A stretch of 15,925 nucleotides of DNA from Acanthamoeba lenticulata. Lineage: Eukaryota; Discosea; Longamoebia; Acanthamoebidae. Positions 7,530-15,925 of the stretch are shown here, piece after piece; position 1 is the stretch's first letter; the number at the start of each line of letters is the position of its first letter. The position numbers and the translations under genes were made by a program. Location of the stretch: assembly GCA_002179805.1 (NCBI GenBank), contig NAVB01001671.1, positions 1-15,925 of the forward strand. The letters run 5' to 3'. Below the pieces are notes generated by a model that had not been told where the DNA came from, ran no database searches, and worked only from the letters and a program-made list of their open reading frames with translations.

Positions 7530-10500
7530 ATGAGCTCAAGACCTGTGAAAGAGGATGGCGGAACGACCTTCAAGGGAAGCTCAACATCAACCTCAGGCGG
7601 ATCTAATGGCAGCATGTTGCACTCGGCCTCCACTAAATTGAAAACAACTAAGTCCTCTTACGACGATGGAAACTCCCGCTCTTCCTCAAAGAAATCGTCA
7701 CCTCTCCTCCCGAGCGACAGTGACATTGAGCGCATGGAGGACAACCTTCGCTCCAGATTTGGTGTCTCGGGTGAGATCACGACCGCCTCGTACTCTCTCA
7801 TCTCGGCCCTCAGCAAGAAGTTGGAGCACTCAGCCGATGAGTTGGAAAGCTGTCAGCACCAGGTGCATGGCCTGCTGCATTCCTCTTTTCTGTAACGGAG
7901 TGTGGCGTATGTGGTTTGTGTGCGTGTGTGTGTGTGTTGGTGGTGATCCTCGTCCACACTTGGAGGCGAAGAAGCTGACATGTTCTCTCTTCTCTGTTTT
8001 TCTCGAACGCGGACACACCAGACAAAGCTTCTCAAGAGCTCCAACGAGCGATTGATTCGCGAGAATGAAAAGCTTCTGCGGGCGACAGAAAAGAAGGACA
8101 AGCAGATACGGGAGTTACAAGTACAGCTGGACCGACTGCTAGCTGATTCTGAAGCCGATGATCACGACAGATCACTCGATGAGAGCGATGCCACAGTAAC
8201 GACGCGATTGAAGCAAGAAAACGAAATGCTCAAGAAGGAGAGAGATCGCCTCCTGGCCGCTGCCACGGCGAGAAAGACGGCGGCCAGCGATGACGACCGG
8301 AAGCTGTACAGCAGCGTCAGCTCTGTGAGTCTCTCCGGGCGACACGATGACAGCGACGAAATGCAGAAGCTGAGGCTTCTTCAAGACCATGTCGATACGC
8401 TCACGCGGGAGAAAGAGTTCCTTGAGCGACAGCTACGAACGTAAGTCCTCCGTTTCCTCCCCACTGGAACTCGCACACAAACTTTGCTCACTGTGCACGC
8501 GTGCGGACAAGGCAGGAACAAGGGCGAGGCGGGCCGTAAGTTGGAGGAATTTGCCGAATCAGTCAACTCCTCCATCAAGACCATCGTTTCCGAGCGGGAG
8601 CTTCTCACCAAAAAGAATAAGGAGTATGCCGACAGGCTCAAGGTTGCGCGCAAGCCTTACCCCATTTTAATGCAATACTGTTTAACAAATCACTTACATA
8701 CGTGCCTACACGGTTGTTCTCTATAGGAGGTGGAAGATGAAAATCGGCAACTCAAGAAGCAGGTCAATAAGCTGCAAGAGGACTGCGAGTCGTTGCAGAA
8801 GGCTAACGCTGACCACAAGACAACGCTATCATCGTCTCACTCTCCGCCGGCAACCTCTTCGCCGCCATCGACGAGCTTGCGCGACCGCGAACTGATTCAG
8901 GACCTCGAAAACAACATTCGATTTTTGACGGCTGAGCTGGAACACACATCGCTTCTGATGGCAGAGAAGGACAAGGCCATCAAGCAACTACAGCAAAGAG
9001 CTCCGCAGGTAACTCTCCGTCAGCGTGCTGGGGCATTCAGCATCGCAAGAATGCTCACTCTCTCTTTATCTGTACAGCATTCTTTCTACCCCGACGCCAC
9101 TGACTCCCGACAATCAGCCAACGACGATTTGATCGCACAGTTGCACGAGTCGAAACGAGAAAAGCAAAGGCTGGAGATGGAGCTGATCGACGCGCGAACC
9201 AATTTGCGCAAGGTCGAGGAGGAGCGTAACAGGCTCAACTCTCTGCTGTCGGATCGCACACGTCGATTTGACGACTACCACGAAACCAAAACGGTTAGAC
9301 CATCCTTTCGTGTGAACCACCGCTTTTTCCTCCTCCTTGTTCAGGTCTCATTCTAGAAGACACAACCGCATATGTATGCAGGCATTGGGAGTTTTGGAAC
9401 AGCGTTATCAAGTACTCTCTGATACCCTCGCCACTCGCGAGAGGGAGCTGGATCGTGCAAGAAAGCTTATCGAAGACCTCACCGCCAAGGTACGCCGCGA
9501 TCTCGCATGAGAGGGAATAAAAGACAACGGCGATGCCCCTGGCCCTGATTGACCGTGGGTTGTGGCGGTGCAGGAAAACCGACTACAACGGTCGTGCAAT
9601 GACCTCACCTACCAGGTCTCCTCCCTGTCGCAGCAGCTCACGAACACCACCCAGGAGAGCGAGGTACCTCTCGGAAAGGGGCGGATGTGATGAGCAGGAA
9701 AGCCTGACATGGATTCTGGCAGGACGCGACGAACCGCATCAGGCAACTGCTGGCCGACTCCAACTTCTTTCAGAAGAAGTTCCAAAAGAAGGAGGCCAAG
9801 CTGGCCTACACCCTGCAGGTGCTCAACGCCAAGGAAAAGGAACTTCAGGACATGCTGGCCTCTAACCGCCGACTCAACGACCTCACCACGAGTACCAACT
9901 GCTTCCCATTGTCACAGCTGTTTGAGGCGATGACTTGACCCTCGCTCACCGTTCTCCTTCTTTTCACGGCTCATCCCTCGGTTGACACACAGTGCTCAAG
10001 ACCGACCTCGACGAAGCCAAGGACGAAAACGCTTCGTTAAATCAGGCTGTGGCTGACCTGCGGCACAAGCTACAACATGTCGAGACCTCCCTCCGAGCAG
10101 AGGTATATAACCCGCACGACCTGCATGCCGTGTTTGGCGAACGCAGTAACCTTGAATGCAACATTAACTTGTCTTTGTTATTGTTGTTAACCAGCAACAA
10201 CGAGCCAAGCGCTATGAAGAACTCTTCGACATGGAGCGACGAAAGGCCGAAGAGTCGCGCGATGTGCGAGAGCACCTGCAGAGGCACATCGCCAAGTGGG
10301 AGAGTATGAAAGAGGAGCTCGGCTTATTGCAGCGCGGAAAGGAGCTGCAGGACGCCGAACTCCACCGACTACGTAAAGGTGCACCTCTCTCCCTCTGTCT
10401 TTCCCACAGGCCACTACCAGACTCTTCATGTCGGACAAAAACTAACCCGTCGCACCCGTTAATTCAGATAACGAAGCGCTGCGGAATGAGAGAGATCGAC

Positions 10501-11054
10501 TTAACGAACGTATGCGCGAGCTTGCCCAGGCGAGCGAGTCCGCCAGGTCAACTGTGGAGCTGCAGGACATGAGTACGTGCCTTGCTTGCCGCCTCACCCT
10601 CCCCCCCCCCATCTTCGATGAGTGAGCCATTACTCACCCTAAGATATGACACAGCAATCGCAAGATTGGATGAGGAAAAGGCGTCACTGAAGGACTATGT
10701 CCTCAAATACGAGGCCGAGCTATCCAAACATGAGGCACAAGTGGCTCAGATGACAGCCGAACTGCACCAGGTAAGCTGGTGGTAGTGCCCATGTTTCCGT
10801 GATAGTTGTAGCCCCGCGTCATACTGACGGAATATCCCAACTTGCAGCTGGGTGAGTACTGCGACTTTTTGGAGCGTACGAACAAGCGTATGGAGGAGCT
10901 CGTGGCACGAATGAACGACAACGCAGCCGATCGTGATCGCCTGCTGCAGGAGTTTGATCGCCTGCAGCGGAGCAAAAAGAGCCGCGCAAGCGCGCCCCGT
11001 ACGCCGCATTCGACATCTTCGTCGCCGGTTTACCATCCCTCTTGGGACTCGTGA
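7530..11054 (+). CDS. Long coiled-coil protein, 13 exons, 821 aa
   Basis: Exons are 7530-7862, 8022-8440, 8516-8642, 8727-9008, 9078-9293, 9382-9489, 9574-9663, 9723-9891, 9993-10102, 10195-10378, 10468-10572, 10655-10770 and 10848-11054, summing to 2466 nt in frame. After a Ser/Lys-rich head (about 1-75) the protein is almost continuous heptad-like helix rich in E, K, R, Q and L, for example LKSSNERLIRENEKLLRATE, DTLTREKEFLERQLR and KDENASLNQAVADLRHKL. One proline/serine break (SSHSPPATSSPPSTS) interrupts it. The basic tail carries TP and SP dipeptides (APRTPHSTSSSPVYHP). There is no motor head, membrane segment or other named domain. A centrosomal, cytoskeletal or Golgi-tether scaffold is possible, and I do not recognise the family. 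Start context is favourable (CAAAATGAG) and an E2F palindrome lies upstream. Confidence 0.85.
7924..7937 (+). repeat. GT dinucleotide tract in intron 1
   Basis: A short GT run lies inside the first intron (7863-8021) of the coiled-coil gene. At 159 nt this is that gene's longest intron. Confidence 0.7.
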
Positions 11055-11183
11055 GCCGGCTCTCGATTGCGGCACCAGTTGTACAGAGAGCTCTCGTTTT
11101 TTCCCCCTTATTTATTAATAATACGCATTTTTTCGAAGCGGCACGATTTCTTTTCGAGTGAAAGGAAAATGGCCAGTGTCGAC

Positions 11184-11189
11184 AATAAA
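11184..11189 (+). terminator. Candidate AATAAA poly(A) signal of the coiled-coil gene
   Basis: AATAAA lies 130 bases after the stop codon at 11054. An earlier AT-rich ATTAATAATA at about 11112-11122 could act instead. Confidence 0.4.
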
Positions 11190-11425
11190 TGACACCGGCA
11201 GGTTGGGCGTGTCTGCCGAAAGAGCAGGACACAATGCAACAGTTTCGCAGCTCCTGCTCATCGTGGCTGTTGCCCCAGTTTGGCACTTGGCCCGTTGAAG
11301 GCCGATGTTGATTTTCCAATTGTTGATGAGATGTGCCAGCGCTGTAGTGGCCCAAGACCATAAGCAAGCCGCCATGGTGGCAACTATTCACTGTGTTGCC
11401 GCAGGGGAAAAAAAAAATCGGCAGC

Positions 11426-11452
11426 GCGGCAGGTGTTGGCCAGTACTGCCGC
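11426..11452. repeat. Perfect 7-bp inverted repeat (hairpin)
   Basis: GCGGCAG at 11426-11432 pairs with CTGCCGC at 11446-11452 across a 13-base loop. A GCGCTAGCGC palindrome follows at 11465-11474, and GACAAGCGCTGTC lies near 11524. All three are in the GC-rich upstream region of the ubinuclein-like gene. Confidence 0.5.
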
Positions 11453-11624
11453 AGCTTCGGGACAGCGCTAGCGCGTGGAGCGCTTTGACGGGCTTGCGCC
11501 GCGCGGGCGGAGCAGCCCGGCCGGACAAGCGCTGTCGGGCAACACCACGCCCAGGGCCTCAAGAAAAAGTAAAAAAGGGTGTTGTCTCTTTTGACCAAGA
11601 AGCAAGAAGAAAGCAAGCAGCCAG

Positions 11625-14314
11625 ATGGAGGCCGTTATACCCATGGCCCAGGCGCCACGGGAAGACTACTTGAGCAAGCCCACAATCCGCATAGTGATTC
11701 CCCTGGAAGAAGGCAAAACTACGCCCACAATCGTGGACATAGCAGAAGCAATGGCCAAGTATCGTGAACAATTGGGCGAGTCTTCTGAAGATGAAGACTA
11801 TGAAGATGGGGCCGAAGACCTCGATGGCGAAGCTGAAGAAGAAGACGAAAGTGAAACCGACGAGGATGAAGAGGACAGTTTAGATGAGGAAATTGAAGAA
11901 GTACCTCCCCCTCAACAGCATCATCATCAACAACAACATCATAACTTAAGATTGCTCCATTTTGCACACAAAATTATGCCTGCGTCAGTGCACTGACAGC
12001 GTGGCGCTGGATCAAAAAACAGAGAGAGCTGAGTCCGTCAGAGATAGAACACTTGCTGCCGACGGAGCCCAAGATAAATCGATTTTCTGGAGTCATCTCT
12101 CGAATCGAGCGCATGTATGGAGGCGAGTACAGCCAGGGACGTAAACAAGACGACTATGACTTCGATGACTCTTTCATCGATGACAGCGATTGGGTACGCG
12201 TGGTCATACTCCTCCCGACGCCACTCACTGGTGAGTGGCCCAAACTAAACGCGCGCGAACGAATTTTGTTTGTGTGCCCTAAACCCGAAAAAACAGAAAA
12301 CCTATTCGGATGCTCCCAAGACAAAGCACGATGGCTTCTTCATCAACAAGGGGACTTTGGAACTGGCTAGTGATGAGAGCGAAAGCAGCTCTAGTGCCTT
12401 TGTATGTTTCCTTCTCTCGAGCGGTCATTCTTTTTCGCGCCGCCGGCTGACCCACGTCACTGGCCAACAACGCACAGCAAAAGCCCAAGAAGAGGAAGCG
12501 ATCGCTGGACAAGGCTGATGGCAAGAGCCACAAAGGCAAAGAGAGCAGCAGCAGCGACATCAAGAGCAAGGGCGACAAGGGCCAAGAGAAGAAGGAGCGC
12601 CCGAAGAAGAAGGCCAAATCGAGCAGCACGTCGTCCCCGGTCAAGGATGGCGAAGCCAAGAAGGGTAGCAAAGTACAACCGCTCAATTTCAAGCCCACAA
12701 GTCCGTCAGCTTCAACAGCTACCACGTCCGGTTCTCCTTTCGCGGTCCCCAAACCCAAGACGTCGTCCAGCCCTACGGTAATTCCGCTCGCACCGCCTTC
12801 GCCTTTTGTTTTATTTCTTTGGGCCCTCCTCTTGGTGAGCATGCTCACTGTCGCACTACGCGCAGAGTTTCACTCCGACACTCGAAACAGCGTTAAAGGC
12901 ACTCGAACTAGCGGCACCATCATGTACGCACGCGTGCTCCTGCCGCCAGCAGGTAAACAATGAAGACTAACTAAACTAATGGCGAGTGCAGACCCGGTCA
13001 TCGACAGCATGAAGCGGATGCCTAAGGAACTCGACCAGCTCTTGACACAAATCACCATTGAGGCTCGAAAGATGCATCCACAGGGTCACATCGGCGCTGG
13101 TGTTGTGCAACGACTACTTAAAGTCCTGCCCTTTAATGAGCGCTCAATCAGGGTTTGAAACACACACAACACCCTTGTTTTCTTATCATGCTAGTTCATT
13201 GCTTATGTCTCTGTTGTTGTTGTTGTTGATCGACTGTGCCCGTGCAGCACCGCATGCGACGCCTCACAGGGAACGCGGCGGCGGCGGAGGAGGCGAGCCT
13301 GGAGGAGCAGATCGAAGACTTGATGGACGAACTCAAGGAGAAAGTCGAGCAAAAGCGAAGTGCAAATCCGACGGCCAAGTGGAAATGGAGCAGCGACGCG
13401 GGCAACCTCTTGTGTTCCATCTTCGAGCTGGTGGACAAACGGGTCGAAGCTCACAACAAGATGCAGTACGATATAGCGCCAGCCTTTCCGCCTTGTCCAC
13501 TCAGTCCGTCTCACCACTTGCTACCTCCGCCCCACTTTAGTGAGAAGGAGCCAGACCGGAAGCTCAGCGACCGCAAGGAGCGCAAGCGAATAGCAGAGGA
13601 AATCGCCAAGTTCTGGCCAGATGATCAAATGAAAGGCGCCGACGTCCTACGGTACCCCCCCCCCCCCAACGCGCAACGCCACGAATGACGGGCAAAGTGA
13701 TGACCACCCGATCCTCGCTCGTCTGCAGAAAAAACTCGACTCTCAAGAACCAGAAGAAGCAAAAGACCAAGAGCGCTGATGGGGACACAGCCACAGCCGA
13801 CAAAGAAAAGGAGAAAAAGGAGGCTAAGCCTGCCGACAAGAAGGAGGCGAGCAGTACACAAAAGGCAGAGGCCAAGAAGGACAAGAAGCTCTTGAAGGAA
13901 ATCAGAGGCGAGAAGAAGAAACACAAGAAGGACAAGTCGGGTACCAGTACAAGCACCAGCACCAGCATCAGCACCAGCGGCAGCAAGGAGAAGAGCGAAA
14001 AGAAGGTCACGGACAACGCGAAAGTGACCGACAAGAAGACTGTCGAGGCGCAGAGTGTGCGCCTTCCGTCCACGTCGACGTCCGCAACAGCACAGCAGCC
14101 GACCACCGTCAGCGCATCAACGACTACGACGACGACACCACCAGTCGTGGCCGCCCAGTCAAGCCCCTTCTCCACCACCCACTTGCTGCCGATGGCTCCG
14201 GCATCAACCTTCACCCCGGGCGTGCCGATCGCACGGCAATCAGTCCCACCACTCGTCCCGACTCGGGTAACCGCCGCAGCAGATGAAGATGACGACGTTA
14301 TCGTCCTTTCGTGA
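11625..14314 (+). CDS. Ubinuclein/HPC2-like subunit of the HIRA histone chaperone complex (about 9 exons, about 661 aa)
   Basis: Best exons: 11625-11900, 12023-12193, 12297-12401, 12478-12777, 12866-12923, 12992-13152, 13248-13465, 13541-13651 and 13729-14314 (1986 nt). After an acidic head, the Hpc2-related domain (about 117-172) shows RMYGG, DDYDFDDSFIDDSDW and, after an intron, TKHDGFFINKGTLE. In ubinucleins this domain helps bind H3.3-H4 within the HIRA complex. A strong NLS (PKKRKR, about 187-192) follows. Residues about 285-467 resemble the helical ubinuclein middle domain (MPKELDQLLTQI, KWKWSSDAGNLLCSIFELV, IAEEIAKFWPDDQMKGADVLR). The tail is Lys-, Ser- and Thr-rich and ends EDDDVIVLS, a SUMO-interaction-like motif. 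Uncertain points: the first intron could instead run 11851-11999, and 13466-13540 is a stop-free 75-nt multiple of three that could be retained. Expected role: replication-independent nucleosome assembly in the nucleus. Confidence 0.85.
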
Positions 14315-14340
14315 GGAAGAGAACTCTTCTGCCCCTATGC

Positions 14341-14346
14341 AATAAA
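14341..14346 (+). terminator. AATAAA poly(A) signal of the ubinuclein-like gene
   Basis: A canonical AATAAA starts 27 bases after the stop codon at 14314, followed by a plausible cleavage region before the elongase promoter. Confidence 0.65.
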
Positions 14347-14538
14347 ACAAGCCAATTACCTGTACTCGGGCGTGACACAGCAACGATCGAGCAACCTTCC
14401 CATTGGCTGAATAGCCCCCGGGTCAGCTTCCGGCCTAATTTGGTTTGTGGTTGTGCGGCACTTCCGCCTTTCTGCCTCGCCCCTCGCCCAGCTGCACTTC
14501 CTTCCCCACCCCCCTCTTCTCTCCTCGACTAGTTAGAC
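14347..14538 (+). promoter_or_regulatory. Upstream region of the elongase gene with inverted CCAAT box
   Basis: This 192-bp gap carries ATTGG (inverted CCAAT) at 14402-14406. A long pyrimidine-rich tract from about 14458 to 14528 ends GACTAGTTAG just before the ATG at 14539. The tract may be a pyrimidine-rich initiator, or the end of a leader intron with its acceptor at 14532 or 14536. Confidence 0.45.
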
Positions 14539-15601
14539 ATGGCCACGGCGTTTGAGACGGCGCGCTACTATGTGGAGCTGGAGTGGTTGGAGAAGTTCCA
14601 CAATTGGCGAGAGGCCAATGACTGGATGGCCAACCACTACGAGGTGGCAGCCGTACTGTGCGTCGGGTACTTGGTCACCATTTTCGGCGTCAAGCGCGTA
14701 ATGCGCGACCGAGAACCGTTCGACCTCTCGGGTCCGCTCTTTTGGTGGAACGTCTTCCTCGCGGTCTTCTCCGTTCTGGGTGCTGTCTCGACCATCCCCT
14801 ACATCGTGGGTGAGGTTCTCTACGGCGCTGGCGCTTCCGCGGACATGTGCAGCTATAACACCGAGGTAAGATTCCTCTTCTTCCTCTTCTTGTGGTTGGA
14901 ACGGCCTTGAGGACGTCGTATACGACGCCTCATCGCCATGAGAGACGATGGCCCATTTTACACGGCCCTAATTGTGTTTTCGGGCACGGCATGTTGTGTT
15001 GCGTGGGCTTGTGCCCGAGCTGGCGGAGTTCCTTCTTTGGGCTTTGACTGAAAAAAGGGCGTGCACTCACCGAGGAGTTGGTGCGTGCAATGTCGTGTAG
15101 GGCCGCAACCCGTGGGTGTACCTCTTCTGCTTGAGCAAGATACCCGAGCTGATCGACACGCTGTTCATCGTGTTGCGCAAGCGTCCACTGATCTTCTTGC
15201 ACTGGTATCACCACGCCATGACCCTCGTCTACGCGTGGACCGCTTGGGCCACGAAGCAGCCCAACGGCGGCTGGTTCGCTGCGATGAACCTCTTCATTCA
15301 CTCCCTCATGTACTCCTACTACGCTGCCTGCGCTCGAGGCGTGCGCTTCAGCCAGGCTTCGCGCCAGTCCATCACCACGCTCCAGATCCTCCAGATGGTG
15401 GCCGGCACCGGCATCGTGATCCACAACTTGATCTACTGCAACGAAGCGCCCTTCATGGACCTCTTTGGCCTCATCATGTACGTCTCTTACATGATCCTCT
15501 TCACCAAGCTCTTCATCGACTCCTACGTCATCGCCAAACCTCGCGCGCCCCGATTTGCCAAGGGCGGCGAGCCGGCCCGAGCGGCCAAGAAGCAGGAGTG
15601 A
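14539..15601 (+). CDS. ELO-family very-long-chain fatty acid elongase (2 exons, 275 aa)
   Basis: Exons 14539-14865 and 15101-15601 give 828 nt. This is the condensing enzyme (3-ketoacyl-CoA synthase) of ER fatty-acid elongation, which adds two carbons from malonyl-CoA. Signature motifs are in the standard order: KIPELIDT (122-129), histidine box HWYHH (143-147), NLFIHSLMYSYY (172-183) and TTLQILQ. Histidine box HWYHH is the form seen in ELOVL3/ELOVL6-type enzymes, which suggests saturated or monounsaturated substrates. Several hydrophobic segments fit the multi-pass ELO fold. The last four residues are KKQE, a dilysine ER-retrieval signal. Total length matches the family. The single intron (235 nt) is the longest in the window. 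It contains a 14-bp palindrome, CGTCGTATACGACG, at 14914-14927. Confidence 0.95.
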
Positions 15602-15618
15602 TGTGGCCACCAGGGAAG

Positions 15619-15624
15619 AATAAA
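15619..15624 (+). terminator. AATAAA poly(A) signal of the elongase gene
   Basis: AATAAA begins 18 bases after the elongase stop codon (15601), followed by an A-rich stretch. Confidence 0.65.
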
Positions 15625-15752
15625 GAAAAACAGTGTCGACAGAAACGCGAAAAATTGAACGAACGCACGAAAAATCCTCGGCTGCAGAAGATAGAAAGAA
15701 GAGTCGTTGTAAAGACGTGACCTGCACGGAAGGAGGAGCGTGCCTAGGCCCT

Positions 15753-15925
15753 ATGGCGAACTTGAACCGCGATGGTGATGACTGGGTGGCTGCATATGGC
15801 AGCCCAGCAATCAGCCGACCCAACAGCCTTTCCTTCCATGGCTCGGGGACGTGGGCGGCTGGCGGACGAAGTCCTTTCAAGACTGGCGAGTGGAGCGCAG
15901 TGGAAGGCAGTGAAGTGAGCGATGA
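15753..15925 (+). CDS. Possible partial gene running off the right edge
   Basis: From the ATG at 15753 the plus strand stays open for 57 codons to the end of the window. It begins MANLNRDGDDWVAAYGSP and contains SLSFHGSGTWAAGGRSPFKTG. The start lies about 130 bp after the elongase poly(A) signal, in keeping with the spacing of other genes here. The composition is plausible coding but short, and no domain is visible. An opposite-strand frame is also open over part of this stretch. Treat it as a candidate hypothetical protein. Confidence 0.4.
   Translation, partial: MANLNRDGDDWVAAYGSPAISRPNSLSFHGSGTWAAGGRSPFKTGEWSAVEGSEVSD

Larger units (their letters stand above)
11055..11624. other. 570-bp spacer between two plus-strand genes
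   Basis: This is the largest gene-free stretch in the window. The first part is AT-rich 3' UTR of the coiled-coil gene, with TTATTTATTAATAATA at about 11109 and AATAAA at 11184-11189. The middle has a CCAAT at 11316-11320 and a ten-A run near 11408. From about 11420 to 11545 it is GC-rich with several inverted repeats. It ends in an A-rich stretch just before the ubinuclein start. A minus-strand ATG frame (11375-11115) exists but has no supporting features. I see no tRNA or other recognisable RNA. Confidence 0.5.

Noticed and set aside
11115..11375. Minus-strand ATG frame of 86 codons in the 570-bp spacer
   Set aside because: No domain, no neighbouring exons with matching splice sites, and it overlaps the expected 3' UTR of the coiled-coil gene. 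It is not excluded, but not supportable.
12279..12848. 189-codon minus-strand open frame, Leu/Ser-rich
   Set aside because: It is the reverse complement of the Lys/Ser-rich ubinuclein exons, which produces Leu/Phe/Ala-rich shadows that mimic membrane proteins.
13564..14214. 216-codon minus-strand frame resembling a multi-pass membrane protein
   Set aside because: It is the antisense of the Lys-rich ubinuclein tail; its Phe/Leu/Val runs come from reading AAG and GAC codons backwards.
15745..15810. Possible tRNA-like stretch near the right edge
   Set aside because: There is no recognisable B-box, no acceptor stem and no cloverleaf; only a short imperfect hairpin is present.
14930..15880. 316-codon minus-strand open frame opposite the elongase
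   Set aside because: It is antisense to unmistakable ELO motifs. It is low-complexity in His/Asp/Glu/Val and crosses the elongase intron and 3' UTR without any gene signal.

Overview
The window looks like nuclear DNA of a compact, GC-rich, intron-dense protist. An Acanthamoeba-like amoebozoan is the best guess, from gene style and codon feel; no search was run. Nearly every gene is cut by short GT...AG introns, mostly 59-160 nt. Intergenic gaps are mostly 66-280 bp. Gene content is ordinary eukaryotic housekeeping. There are no operons, mobile elements, CRISPR arrays, tRNAs or rRNAs that I can support. All exon models were built by hand from splice sites and reading-frame continuity. Every complete model closes to an exact codon count.

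Layout from left to right. (1) The 5' end of a minus-strand gene runs off the left edge and encodes a textbook mitochondrial presequence (162-1). (2) After a 72-bp divergent gap comes a plus-strand fusion of a rhodanese-like domain and a SAM methyltransferase, with 5 exons and 350 aa. (3) Tail-to-tail with it, 66 bp away, is a minus-strand BMT2-type large-subunit rRNA adenine-N1 methyltransferase, with 6 exons and 426 aa. (4) Upstream of that on the minus strand is a SKICH-like domain protein with a long disordered linker and a C-terminal membrane anchor, with 5 exons and 671 aa. (5) Next on the minus strand is an apparently single-exon protein of 393 aa whose N-terminal 65 residues resemble the HAPSTR1/C16orf72 family. 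(6) A 283-bp divergent promoter follows, carrying a perfect E2F-type palindrome and an inverted CCAAT box. It drives (7) a 13-exon, 821-aa coiled-coil protein on the plus strand. (8) A 570-bp spacer leads to a plus-strand ubinuclein/HPC2-like subunit of the HIRA histone-chaperone complex, with about 9 exons and about 661 aa. (9) Next is an ELO-family very-long-chain fatty-acid elongase, with 2 exons and 275 aa. (10) An open frame starts at 15753 and runs off the right edge.

Functional links between neighbours are weak, as is usual in eukaryotes. The most suggestive is the E2F-type palindrome shared by the HAPSTR1-like and coiled-coil genes, which would fit S-phase or cell-cycle expression of one or both. 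I found no clearly novel multi-gene system. The points most worth a second look are the shared E2F site, the catalytically empty-looking rhodanese fusion, the SKICH/membrane-anchor architecture with an unresolved N-terminus, and the ubinuclein ending in a SUMO-interaction-like motif.
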